Source: Schistocerca nitens (taxonomy: Eukaryota; Arthropoda; Insecta; Orthoptera; Acrididae). From it: DNA of 64,000 nt. The DNA lies in contig NC_064615.1 in NCBI RefSeq assembly GCF_023898315.1, positions 736,233,450-736,297,449 on the forward strand. Direction: 5' to 3'. This document shows, piece by piece, positions 1 to 9,965 of the stretch (its first letter is position 1; every line of letters starts with the position of its first letter). A model generated the notes under the pieces. That model worked only from the letters and a program-made list of their open reading frames with translations. It was not told the DNA's origin and searched no databases. Both the position numbers and the translations under genes were made by a program.

Positions 1-424
1 GGCTTCCCATGCAGTGGCAACAGCCCTACCCACAACGAATAAGATCAAGGCAAAGCTTCCTCAGAACACTGGAGAAACTAACGACCACTGATGAAGAAGC
101 CAGGTTGCAACTATGGAGGGCTGAGGCATCCCACCCTCCTGGTTGGAAAAGATAACAGAATATTTACCCCATGGTCTTGATGAGAACTGGCCAATCTAGA
201 AGTCCTTGAATATGTTAAGGTCAGGAGTGGGCAGAACACGGGTTAACCTGGCAAAATGTGGACACATTGAAGAAAACAAAATCCAATGTGACTGCGGGGA
301 AGAACAGATTGTTCAACATATGCTCCAGTGTCGACTGTGTCCAGCCACCTGCACAGAAGATGACCTTCACCAGGAACGGAAAATGCACTGGAAGTGGGCA
401 AATTTTAGTCAGAGATTAATATAA
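1..424 (+). pseudogene. 3' end of a non-LTR retrotransposon ORF2 (fragment)
   Basis: The stretch reads as the C-terminal tail of a LINE reverse-transcriptase polyprotein. Frame 3 (about 3-164) carries RIRSRQSFLRTLE followed by an LWRAE-like segment. Frame 2 (206-424) carries LRSGVGRTRVNLAKCG and then the Cys/His cluster CDCGEEQIVQHMLQC, typical of the zinc-binding C-terminus of insect LINE ORF2 proteins. At least one frameshift and a TAA near 154 separate the two pieces, so it is a relic. The left part is cut by the window edge, so RT and endonuclease are not visible. The family can only be given as non-LTR. An unrelated host CxC protein is possible but less likely. Confidence 0.6.
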
Positions 425-540
425 CCATGCTGTAAAGCACGGGGCTTCTAGGGACGTGTCAGTGTACCTTACTTGTGTATGAAAGTGCCACGCTAAAGTA
501 CAGTTTTTCCGCAACAAAATTATTTTTAGTTTCCCCCAGG

Positions 541-1305
541 AATTGGTACGTATGTATAAACCAAAGACTCAGAGATGCAATATGGATGAGAAGAAGATAA
601 AGGCTGCCATAACCGAAGTTACACTTAAGATATTATCCGTACGAAAAGCAGCTGAAAATTACGGTCTCAAACCTGGTTCAAATGGTTCAAATGGCTCTGA
701 GCACTATGGGACTCAACTGCTGTGGTTATCAGTCCCCTAGAACTTAGAACTACTTAAACCTAACTAACCTAAGGACATCACACACATCCATGCCCGAGGC
801 AGGATTCGAAGCTGCGACCGTAGCAGCAGCGCGGTTCCGGACTGAAACCCCTAGAACCCCTCGGCCACAGCGGCCGGTAATTGGGCTTCAGGATTTATAA
901 AAAGGAACCAAGAACGTATCCTCATGAAACCTGAAAACACAAGCGCAGAAATAAATTTTGCATTCGATAAAACAGCAATTAGTACGTTTTTTTACCGTTA
1001 CGAGCGTGTAATAAAGCACTATAAATTTACGCCAGATCGTGTAATAATTTTTGACGGAACACGAATTAACTTGTTTTACCACGCCTAAAATTTTGACTGG
1101 AAAGGAACAGAAACAAGTAAGACAAATTGTGTCAGTTGAACGGGGAAAGCTAGTTACGGTTTGCGTTGTAGTTACTACAACAGGCGTTGCACTATCTCCT
1201 GTTTGTGTTGTCCCTCGTGTGCGTTTAGAACACTAATATTCAAGTAGAGCTCCAGCCTAGTTTAGCAAACAGGGGCGACTGAATCCATCAGTTACATAAC
1301 AAACT
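541..1305 (+). pseudogene. pogo/Tigger (CENP-B-like) transposase relic, split by a SINE
   Basis: Before the SINE (543-665) the frame reads MYKPKTQRCNMDEKKIKAAI and then SVRKAAENYGL, the psq-type helix-turn-helix at the N-terminus of pogo/Tigger/jerky transposases. After the SINE (878-1086) it reads WASGFIKRNQERILMKPENT, then FDKTAISTFFYRYERVI and FTPDRVIIFDGTRIN, matching the HTH_CENPB region and the start of the DDE_1 catalytic domain (the usual NVDETG is here IFDGTR). At 1084-1236 it continues with LTGKEQKQVRQIVSVERGKL and VCVVPRVRL. About 1250-1300 still resembles the GAPPGS block. Several stops and frameshifts and the altered DET motif show it is dead. Terminal repeats were not found. Confidence 0.72.
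677..877 (-). mobile_element. tRNA-derived SINE, family A
   Basis: On the minus strand this is a full copy of the commonest SINE in the window: a class-II-tRNA-like head (GGCCGAGGGG type, B box near 812 with GATTCGAAGC as the degraded GGTTCGAATC complement), then the body with GTGTGTGATGTCCTTAGGTT, and a tail ending AGAGCCATTTGAACC. It sits inside the pogo transposase relic. Clear target-site duplications are not visible, probably because the flanks have decayed. Confidence 0.85.
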
Positions 1306-1469
1306 GTCAAATGATTTTTTTAACTGTTTAATCCTGTAATTGCCGTCAAAAACTCTAGGTCACCCCCTGAAAAGTCCATAGCGGATGTTTTAATATTCGG
1401 TCTACAGCTTCACTTCCGCAATTTTGCAGTAGATGACATTAGCGGAAATTGGTGATGCAGGAAGTTTCA

Positions 1470-1655
1470 ATTTTCTGCTTTAATATGAAGAAACATGCGG
1501 CCAAAGCTCATAAAACGCTGGGTAAGCCCTAGGGTGAGGTATCTATTAGTGAAAGAACGTGCAGAGAATGGTTTCAACGCTTCAGTAACGGTTATTTTAA
1601 TGTCGAAGACCGGCACAGCGGTGGAAGGCTTTCGAAGCTACTGTGTAAGTGGCGT
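1470..1655 (+). pseudogene. Mos1-like mariner transposase, N-terminal fragment
   Basis: The frame reads FNMKKHAAKAHKTLGKP, an in-frame TAG, then GEVSISERTCREWFQRFSNG and VEDRHSGGRLSK. This is the paired helix-turn-helix N-terminus of Mos1/mauritiana-type mariner transposases. Nothing downstream up to 1994 matches the remaining domains; 1656-1994 holds nothing I recognise. The C-terminal part of the same type of protein lies at 4408-4851 on the same strand, beyond a later mariner and a SINE, so both could be pieces of one element. Confidence 0.65.
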
Positions 1656-1994
1656 AGGTAAAGGAGACGTAACATCGGTACACTGGATAATACTTGAAAC
1701 AAAATTATTTATTTGTTAAGACTTTGATATAAGACATCTGTATAACTGCTGTTGTCTGGTAACTACGTACGATCGCTTGTGAAACGCTACACGATTCACA
1801 ACAGAATCTCTTAATTTAGAATCGCGGTCGTAATTAGATGGGGACGGGAAAGTTTTAATACTCGGATTCAGACTCACATTCACTTAAAGAACAAGGATGG
1901 CCCCAACACCAACAAGCAACGAAGCCAGGAGTTTGTTCCGCTGTGTTGAGAATGATTAAATAAAAGAGTGATTTGAATATCACGGCTGCATTTA

Positions 1995-3313
1995 CGAGGC
2001 GTGGCTAGAAAAAAAACCGGACTAGTACTGGTGAAACAATAAAACGAATGCAATAAGGCTGAAAGTCGCGTGGCCTGTCACGTGACTCTCGCTCCGCCTA
2101 CTGCTCGAGTTTCATTTGCCTCCTGCACTCAGTCTGCCCGTGGCGTCTGTTTTAAGTAGTTGACGTTTTGTCTGTGCGTCGGAAAATGTTGAGTGTACAG
2201 AAAGAATAGCGTGTTAACATCAAATTTTGTTTCAAACTAGGAAAATCTGCAAGTGAAACGTTTGTAATGTTACAACAAGTGTACGGCGATGATTGTTTAT
2301 CGCGAACACAAGTGTTTGAGTGGTTTAAACGATTTAAAGATGGCCGCGAAGACACCAGTGATGACACTCGCACTGGCAGACCATTGTCAGCAAAAACTGA
2401 TGCAAATATTGAAAAAATCGGTAAACTTGTTCGACAAGATCGCCGTTTAACAATCAGAGCAGTGTCTGAGTTAACAGGAGTTGACAAGGAAAGTGTTAGG
2501 CAGATTCTTCATGAAAGTTTCAACATGAACAAAGTGTGTTCAAAAATGGTTCCAAAGTGTCTCACAATTGAACAGAAGGAACGCCGAAGAATGATTTGTT
2601 CTGACATCCCGGAAAACATTGAAAGTGATCCCACCTTCTTACAAAATGTTATTACTTGCGATGAATCGTGGTTTTTTACTTACGATCCCGAAACTAAACG
2701 CCAATCGATGCATTGGAAAACTCCTGGTTCTCCACGACAAAAAAAAGCACGAATGTCAAAATCGAAATTCAAGGCAATGATGATTGTTTTTTTGACATCA
2801 AAGGGATTGTGCACATTGATTGGGTACCAGAGGGACAAACAGTGAATCAGCATTACTACATTAGCGTCCTGGCTACCCTACGTGAGCGAGTACGGAGAAA
2901 ACGGAACGATTTGTGGAGAAAAAAGTCATGGATCCTTCACCAAGACAATGCCCAGCTCACAGTGCGTTGTCAGTGAAGACGTTTTTGGCAAAACACCACA
3001 TTCCCATCTTAGATCATCCATCCTACTCACCTGATTTGGCCCCCTGTGACTTTTTTCTTTTCCCTAAAGTCAAGTCAGCTTTGAAAGGAACTAGATTTGA
3101 GACTGTTGAAGCAGTAAAAGAAAAAGCGACGGAAGTAATGTATGGACTTACCGAAAATGATCTGCAGCATTGCTATGAACAGTGGAAAATTCGTATGGAG
3201 CGGTGTAGAGACCGAGGAGGAGAGTACATTGAAGGAGATAACATGAAATTGTAAATAATTGTAAATAAATGTTTTTTCCAGCATCAGTCCGGTTTTTTTC
3301 TAGCCGCACCTCG
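1995..3313 (+). mobile_element. complete mariner-like element (1319 bp) with terminal inverted repeats
   Basis: The left end 1995-2022 begins CGAGGCGTGGCTAGAAAAA and reaches CCGGAC. The right end 3287-3313 reads GTCCGG... to ...GCACCTCG. The two are inverted repeats of about 27-28 bp with two substitutions and one extra A. TA dinucleotides flank both ends (1993-1994 and 3314-3315), the hallmark target of Tc1/mariner insertion. The length is normal for mariner. It carries one broken transposase gene. Confidence 0.92.
2186..3254 (+). pseudogene. mariner D,D34D transposase, inactivated
   Basis: The start at 2186 is chosen because the frame MLSVQKE, TAG (2207-2209), RVNIKFCFKLGKSASETF gives the standard mariner N-terminus; the TAG replaces a glutamine. 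The HTH continues through TQVFEWFKRFKDGRED. The first catalytic Asp is in ITCDESWFF (about residue 159). The frame is lost at the T run near 2786-2793, where it moves to DIKGIVHIDWVPEGQ, and again near 2953 in HQDNA/PAHSALSV, where one C appears lost. The second and third Asp (HQDN and APCDFF) are 34 residues apart, so the D,D34D triad is intact in the ancestral reading. The end is ECIEGDN-like with TAA at 3252. One nonsense codon plus two frameshifts make it non-functional. Confidence 0.9.
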
Positions 3314-3414
3314 TAAAGTTGAATCTCGGTTTCGAGAAACAGCCTCAACGAGGGCCACAGATACACGCTTAACATGAAATCACAAACCACAAATATAGTT
3401 GAATAATACAGACA

Positions 3415-3612
3415 GGCCGGCCGGAGTGGCCGTGCGGTTCTAGGCGCTACAGTCTGGCACCGAGCGACCGCTACGGTCGCAGGTTCGAATCCTGCCTCGA
3501 GCATGGATGTGTGTGATGTCCTTAGGTTAGTCAGGTTTAATTGGTTCTAAGTTCTAGGCGACGGATGACCTGAGAAGTTAAGTCGCATAGTGCTCAGAGC
3601 CATTTGAGCCAA
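3415..3612 (+). mobile_element. tRNA-derived SINE, family A
   Basis: Full-length plus-strand copy: head GGCCGGCCGGAGTGGCCGTG, B box GGTTCGAATCC at 3481-3491, body with GTGTGTGATGTCCTTAGG, tail AGAGCCATTTGAGCC. It lies 100 bp beyond the mariner. Confidence 0.9.
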
Positions 3613-4407
3613 TCCGGACAGGATATATTTAATATTCCAAAATTAGAGCAATAAGTAAACTCTTTACGGACTAAAGTCTGCATTAGGAATCAAATTGAAA
3701 GTAGGCAAAAGCCTTGCATTCGTTGCTGCGACCTAGCAAAACTATCTTTAATACAAACCGCGAGGCCAAGAACTAAAAGCTCCCCTCTCGCTACAAGACA
3801 ACGCGCCATGGGGTTAAATCAACTCACCCTTCTTCGAAGAGACCTCGGCTGCAGACACTCGGAGAGCTGGAAGAAAACTGCCCATCTCACACTAAAACTT
3901 CTCCCACAAGACCCCGTGGCCAGGAAAGCCCAGAGATGAGGCTTCCGCCACCAACCTAACACCGGTAACTTTCACACAAAGGGAGCAAACCTCTTTGCCT
4001 ATCTGAAAACTACAAGGGTTGGCTATTCTGTAAGACTACCGCTTGTTCTCTGCAGCAGACTGAACAACCGTTCAGCAAAATAAAACACACCCACATGCAT
4101 TCACTCACGCATGCCAGAGAGTTTTGGAATAGGAGAACAAGGGATAAACATTTTACGGAATCATAGTCGTGAGTTGGGTTACATATAAAAACATGGACGA
4201 CTTATAATGGCGTTATAGACGCATTTGAAAGTCTGTAAAGAACCAACATAACAACCATATGATGATTGCAAATCGTAGAAAGAAATAGGCTTCAGCCAGA
4301 TTGAATCATACCTTAGTCTTATCTGGTACGAAATTTAGCAACGAAAACACCCGAATTGTTCCGTAGGACGCAAAGTGCACTGGAAAGCAAATAAAATGAT
4401 AATGAAA
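3613..4407. other. no recognisable feature
   Basis: No frame longer than about 60 codons and no similarity that I recognise. It could contain the decayed middle of the Mos1-like element whose C-terminus follows. Confidence 0.5.
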
Positions 4408-4851
4408 GGGGACTACAGGACCCTTTTCACTGAAACCGACGTCAACAACAACAGCAGATCGTTATCGAAATCATTTGATGCGTTTGAGCCGAGCACTGAG
4501 AGACAAACAGCCCCAGTACAGTGATAGGTGTGGAAAAGTGATTTTACAGCATTGCAGTGCTCGACCCCATGTACGTACCAAAAGCCATGGAAACATACTT
4601 GGAAACGTTGAAATGGCAAGTCCTATCCCGCCATCGTGTTCTCTAGACATTTCTCCCACTGTCTACCACCTATTTCGATCAAAGGCGCATGACCTGGCTG
4701 ACCAGAGCTTCCGGTCATAAAAACAAGTGCAAAGTTGGATCAGTTCACAGATCCTCTCAAAAGACGCTCAGTTCTTCCGCAAAGGGATTCGTATGCTGTC
4801 CGAAGGATGGGGAGGAAGTAGTGGCCAATGACGGCCAATACTCTGAATCGT
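4408..4851 (+). pseudogene. Mos1-like mariner transposase, C-terminal fragment
   Basis: After DRYRNHLMRLSRALRDKQP, with a shift near 4470, the frame gives KVILQHCSARPHV, PTVYHLFRSKAHDLADQ and FFRKGIRML, ending in VVANDGQYSES and TAA at 4849-4851. This is the C-terminal half of a Mos1-type transposase. The second catalytic Asp (HDNARPH in active proteins) is replaced (HCSARPH) and the SPDIAPSDYH block is altered. It is probably part of the same old insertion as 1470-1655, though the middle of the protein was not found. Confidence 0.72.
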
Positions 4852-5539
4852 AAATTTTTTATTAACTTTTCACAATAAAGCCTCTAACTAAGGGAAAAAA
4901 CGGCGTAAGCAAACTTGTAGACCCAATAATTCGTTGAATGTTAAATTGTTTCAGGCTGTAAAAAATAAAGTAACAAATCTGAATTTAAACCTTTTCGTGT
5001 ATTACAATTAAACTATAATGCACAATTGATAAGCAGCAACGCAAAATGTCTTAAGATTTATTTGGACTGCAAAGTTTTGAAAACTCTAAAACACTTTATC
5101 TTTTCTCAGAGCACAGAAGATATTTCAGTGGTACTGAATCGATGAAGCAGATGTTTACACGCATTGAACACTATGGACATTCATTAACTGAAATGTGTAC
5201 TTGAGTGCAGAAACAACAACGAAACCCAAAATTACATTACGTGCTCCCAGTCCCTTACACTCATTTTTAATTTGTCTTATTTTGATGCTGTACAGAAACT
5301 AAGCTCAATTGCGACCATACCAAATAAAGGAAAGCCAAAATCAGCACGGTATTAATGGCCGATCAGCATCTGATCCACAGTCTAGAGCTTTGAAGTACGT
5401 TGTTGCTGACGATATAACACACATCCTCGAGATTTAAAACATGAACGTTTGTCTACGAGTACGAAAACCCGTATATTAGAACCAAATTCATTGCTATGTT
5501 GGTTATGCCCATTGGAACCACGCTAAAAAAAATTATTGC
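4852..5539. other. AT-rich stretch, nothing recognised
   Basis: Directly after the Mos1-like stop codon there may be remains of its 3' terminus (around 4890-4930), but no matching inverted repeat was found on the left side. No coding potential is visible. Confidence 0.4.
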
Positions 5540-6151
5540 AGTCGTCCACACAGTTCCAGAGGAAGCTTGTCGGCCCGCAAGTTCTGGGCATTCACAGAGG
5601 GTAGGTTTTCTGGTAGCTGAGAGCTCCAACGTTAGGCGCGTTATGGGGCCCCTTGGGAACAAGGCTGCCAAGGAGGGGAAGGAATCCAGCGTGCACTCTA
5701 TGTGCATACCGGGGGGGGAGTCATTCCGGATGTGGAAAAGGTGCTTCCGGATGCCATGAAGAGTACAGCGTGCAGCCAACTGCAGATGGTGGCTCATGTC
5801 GGTACCAATGACGTGTGTCGCTTTGGATCGTAGGAGAGTCTCTCTGGTTTCGGGCGGCTAGCGTAAATGGTAAAGACTGCCAGTGCAGCTTGCGAGATTA
5901 AGACGGAACTCACCAGCTGAAGCATTGTCAATAGAACCGACTGTAGTCCTTTGGTGCAGAGCCGAGTGGAGGGTCTGAATCAGAGGCTCAGGCGGTTCTC
6001 TGACCGTGTAGGCTGCAGAATCCTTGACTTGCGCCATCGGGTGATCGGTTTCCGAGTTCCGCTTCTTAGGTCAGGAGTCCACTACACACAGGAAGCGGCT
6101 ACACTCGTAGCGGGGGTTGTGTGGAAGGGACTGCGCGATTTTTTAGGTTAG
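5540..6151 (+). pseudogene. LINE ORF1 with SGNH (GDSL) esterase-like domain
   Basis: Visible blocks, over several frames, are VGFLVAESSNVRRVMGPLGN (block I; active family members have GDS, here ESS), KESSVHSMCIPGGESF, MVAHVGTNDVCR (block III with the GxND motif), RVEGLNQRLRRFSDRVGCR, and SGVHYTQEAATLVAGVVWKG (the block carrying the catalytic His), ending LRDFLG and TAG at 6149-6151. An SGNH-hydrolase ORF1 is known from CR1/L2-type LINEs, where it is thought to act in particle or RNA assembly. The damaged block I and frame breaks between 5760 and 5950 indicate a pseudogene. Confidence 0.7.
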
Positions 6152-6596
6152 AGGATCTCAGGAAATCAAAGAAAGGGCGTCCGTCTAAAAGGCGGCAGGT
6201 AAAACACAGTAAGGTAGTTGTAGAAACGATCGGTATTGTAGTTGTAAATTGTCGTAGCTGTGTTGGGAAAGAACCAGAGCTCCAAACCCTAGTAGAAAGC
6301 ACTGAAGCTCACATAGTTATAGGTGCGGAAATAAGTGCAGCCGAATTTTTTTCAAACGACCTAACAGGATTCAGAAAGGACAGATTAAATACAGTTGGTG
6401 GCGGAGTATTTATTGCTGTCAAAAAGAAGTTTACCTTGTAGTGAAATTGAAGTAGATACACTATGTGATCAAAAGTATCCGGACATCACCAAAAACATAC
6501 GTTTTTTTTTCAAATTAGGTGCATTGTCCTGCCACCTAATGCCAGGTATTCCATATCAGCAACCTCAGTAGTCATTAGACATCGTGAAAGAGCAGA

Positions 6597-7804
6597 ATGG
6601 GGAACTCCGCGCAACTCACGGACTTCGAACGTGCTTAGGTGATTGGGTGTCACTTGTGTCATTGTGTCATTGTGTCATACGTCTGTACACGAGATTTCTA
6701 CACTCCTAAACATCCCTAGGTCCACTGTTTCTAATGTCCTAGTGAAGTGGAAACGTGAAGGGACACGTACAGCACAAAAGCATACAGGCCGACCTCGTTT
6801 GTTGACTGACAAAGACCGCCGACAGTTGGAGAGGATCGTAATGTGTTACATGCAGACATCTATCCTAACCATCACGCAGGAATTCCACACTGCATCAGGA
6901 TCCACTGCAAGTACTGTGACAGTTAGGCTGGAGGTGAGCAGACTAGGATTTCATGTTCAAGCGGCTGCTCATAAGCCTCACACCACACCGGTAAATGCCA
7001 AACGACGCCTCGCTTGATGTAAGGAGCCTAAAAATTGGACGATTGAACAGTGCGCAACCGCTACGGTCGCAGGTTTGATTCCTGCCTCGCGCATGGATGT
7101 GTGTGATGTTCTTAGGTTAGTTAGGTTTAAGCAGTTCTAAGTTCTAGGGGACTGATGGCCTCAGATGTTAAGTCCCATAGTGCTCAGAGCCATTTGCACC
7201 ATTTGAACAGTGAAAAAACGTTGTGTGGTGTGACGAATCACGGTACACAATGAGGCGATCCTATGACATGGTGTGGGTATGGCGAGTGCCCGGTGAATGT
7301 CATCTGCCAGCGTGTGTAGCGCCAACAGTAAAATTTGGAGGCAGTGGTGTTGTGGTGTGGTCGTGTTTTTCATGGAGGGGGCTTGCACCCCTTGTTGTTT
7401 TGTGTGGCAGTATCACAGCACAGGTCTACATTGATGTTTTAAGCAGCTTCTTGCTTCCCATTGTTGAAGAGCAATTCGGGGATGGCGACTGCATCTTTCC
7501 ACACAATCGAGCACCTGTTCATAATGCATGGCCCGTGGCGAAGTGGTTACACGACAATAACGTCCCTGTAATGGACTGGCCTAAACAGAGTCCTGACCTG
7601 ACTCCAATAGAACACTTTTGGGATGTTTTGGAACACCGACTGCGTGCTACGCCTCACCGACTAATATCGATACCTCTCCTCTGTGCAGCACTCCGTGAAG
7701 AACGGGCTGCCATTTCCCAAAAAACCTTCCAGCACCTGATTAAACGTATGCCTGCGAGAGTGGAAGCTGTCATCAAGGCTAAGGGTGGGCCAACGCCATA
7801 TTGA
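6597..7804 (+). pseudogene. Tc1-type DD34E transposase, broken
   Basis: The start ATG at 6597 gives MGNSAQLTDFERA and then TAG. A shift leads to the HTH part, IPRSTVSNVLVKWKREGT and GRPRLLTDKDRRQLERIV (6700-6840). A SINE (7053-7202) and its duplicated target interrupt the middle. The catalytic part follows: VVWCDESRYTMRR-like (first Asp), TVKFGGSGVVVWSCFSW, FPHNRAPVHNA, WPKQSPDLTPIEHFWDVLEH, ending GGPTPY and TGA at 7802. Asp-to-Glu spacing is 34. The second catalytic Asp (HDNAPVH in active relatives) has become Asn-Arg (HNRAPVH). Dead by nonsense, frameshift, insertion and loss of an active-site residue. Confidence 0.88.
7053..7202 (+). mobile_element. 5'-truncated family-A SINE inside the Tc1 transposase
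   Basis: The body starts within the tRNA-like head (CGCAACCGCTACGGTCGCAG) and runs to AGAGCCATTTGCACCAT. Ten-base direct repeats TTGAACAGTG flank it (7043-7052 and 7203-7212), a perfect target-site duplication. About 50 bp of the head are missing. Confidence 0.93.
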
Positions 7805-9034
7805 ATTCCAGCATTACCGATGGAGGGCGCCATGAACTTGTAAGTCATTATTGGCAAGGCGTCCTGAAACTTTTTTTCACATAGTGTAGTTCGTGCGAAA
7901 TAGTATGGGTAGAGATTATACTTGGCAGTCGGACTAAACTATTGATTGGATCGTTTTACCGAGCCCCCGACTCAGAAATTAAGGTTGCTGAACAGTTCAA
8001 AGGGAACTTGATTTTCATTTCAAATAGGTACCCCACTCATACAATTATAGTCGGTAGTGACTTCAGTCTACCCTCGATATACTGGAAAAATTATACGTTT
8101 ATTGCCGGCAGCAGGCATACGTTATCGAAAATTGTACTGAATGCTCTTTCAGAAAATTGTTTTGAACAATTATCTCATGAGGCCACTGAAGCGCAAATGG
8201 TTGTAAAGCATACTTGACCTCTTAGCAACAAATAATTCTGGACAAATAGGGAGTATCGTGACGAATACAGGGATTAGCGTCCACAGGGCAATTGCTGCTA
8301 GGCTAAATACCGTAACACGCACAACCATCGAAAACACACGCAAAGTACAGCTATTTAAAAAAAATCTGGTAAAAATTCTCTTAACGCCTCTTCAGGTGAC
8401 AGTCTTCACTCTTTTCGATCTGATCGTGTAAGGGTAGAAAAGATGTGGAATGATTTCAAAGAGGTAGTATCGACGGAAATTGAGAGATTTATACCACATA
8501 AATTAATAAGTTATGGTACTGACGCCCGTGGTACATAAAACGGGTCAGATCGTTGTTGCAGAAGCAACGAAAAAAGCATGCCAAATTTAAAAGAACGCAA
8601 AATCCCCAAGATTGGCAAAGTTTTGTAGAAGTTCGAAATATAGCGCGTACTTCAATGCGAGATTGTTTTAATAATTTCCACAACGAAATTCTGTCTCGGA
8701 ATCTGGCAGAAAATTCAAAGAGATTCGGGTCATAATAAAGGACACCAGTGGCAAGACGCAATTAATACCTTCACAGCGCGATAACAACGGTGAAGTCACT
8801 GATGACAGTGCCACTAAAGCACTGTTATTAAACACTGTTTTCCGAAACTCCTTCGCCAAAGAAGACGACGTAAATATTCCTGAATTCCAATGAAGAACAA
8901 CAGCCAATATGAGAAACACAGAAGTAGATATCCTCGATGTAGCAAACCAGCTTAAATTACTTAATAAAGGCAAGGCCTCCGATCCAGATTGTTTATCAGT
9001 CAGGTTCCTTTCAGAGTATGCTGATTCAATAGCT

Positions 9035-9965
9035 TGTAAGAGGTCCGAGCAGATGTAATTTCGATGTATTGCTCATGCGCTGCCTGCGATATGCAAGGTA
9101 TAAGAAAATCTCTGACCAGAGAGCAGTGTTCATTGCAGTAGGAATTGTGTAGCTGTAGCAGTAAGTTGTTGCTAGTCTGGAGTCTGCTCTGGTCTGGTCT
9201 GGTCTGGTGTATCGTGTTGGCTGGCCCGGTCGTGGTGCAGCGATGCCGGAGCCTGAGTATTATTGTATAAGGTAAAAAGCAGCCTCGCGCATATGTAGTA
9301 ATGTTATCTCAAGTCGCATGTAAATGTTTTAAAACTCTAGTAATAATAATCTTCCTCATAAAAAGTAACTTTTAACAACCATTCATTTCAATTTAAAGAA
9401 TTTACTAATTTCTCCCATCCATGATCATCCCGATTATTGCAATAGAAAAATCAGTTGCTTCCTTTCATAAATGACAGATAAGTCGGCCAGCATTGCACAG
9501 AGCTGTGCCGGAAAAATTTATTGTAAGAGCAGATATATCCGGCGACTTCATTGAGGTAAGAATTTTTCCTTTTTTTCATTCAGAATGATCTTTCAGGGCC
9601 ATGACGCAGCACTGCTGCCGTCCAAAATTTACCAGGTTAAATTCACAGTGAATTATTGAAAAGTCATAAGTAGGCGACAATTTAATTGAGAAGTTAGTTA
9701 CATTGTATTATTACCAGGTTACTGAATTTATTTTTTTATTGGGACGTTACACTGAATGTGAACGACATAATTATAATTTTTACTGTTGAGAGGTTTAGGA
9801 GTTTTTCTGTTTTGAGGTTACGCTAAATGTGAATGAATTTTGAGCTTAGATTAAATCAGAAAGAATTTTGTAGGGAGGTTACACTGTGAAAGAATTTTGT
9901 TTTGAGGTTACACTAAATTAGAATCATATTCATATTATTTAAATATATTTTGTGGGGAGGTTACA
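9035..9965 (+). mobile_element. solo LTR (931 bp) inside the CR1-like LINE
   Basis: It begins TGTAAGAGGTCCGAGC and ends GGGGAGGTTACA, with TG...CA ends, and is flanked by AGCT on both sides (9031-9034, 9966-9969), a 4-bp target duplication as made by Ty3/Gypsy-type and related integrases. Without it and one AGCT the LINE frame runs on (ADSIA to PYLAMV). It has no open frame; it contains a short run of TCTGG repeats near 9187-9209 and repeated GAGGTTACxCTxAAT motifs near its 3' end. Orientation is assumed to be as given. Confidence 0.85.

Larger units (their letters stand above)
6459..7886 (+). mobile_element. Tc1-like DNA transposon inside the LINE
   Basis: The left end begins CACTATGTGATCAAAAGTAT and the right end finishes TTTTTTTCACATAGTG, inverted over at least the outer 9-10 bp and recognisably further in. 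TA flanks both sides (6457-6458, 7887-7888). Taking out the element plus one TA fuses the LINE frame without a break (GAAGTAGA/TAGTTCG reads EVDSS), so the insertion is direct and precise. A later SINE split its transposase gene. Confidence 0.9.
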
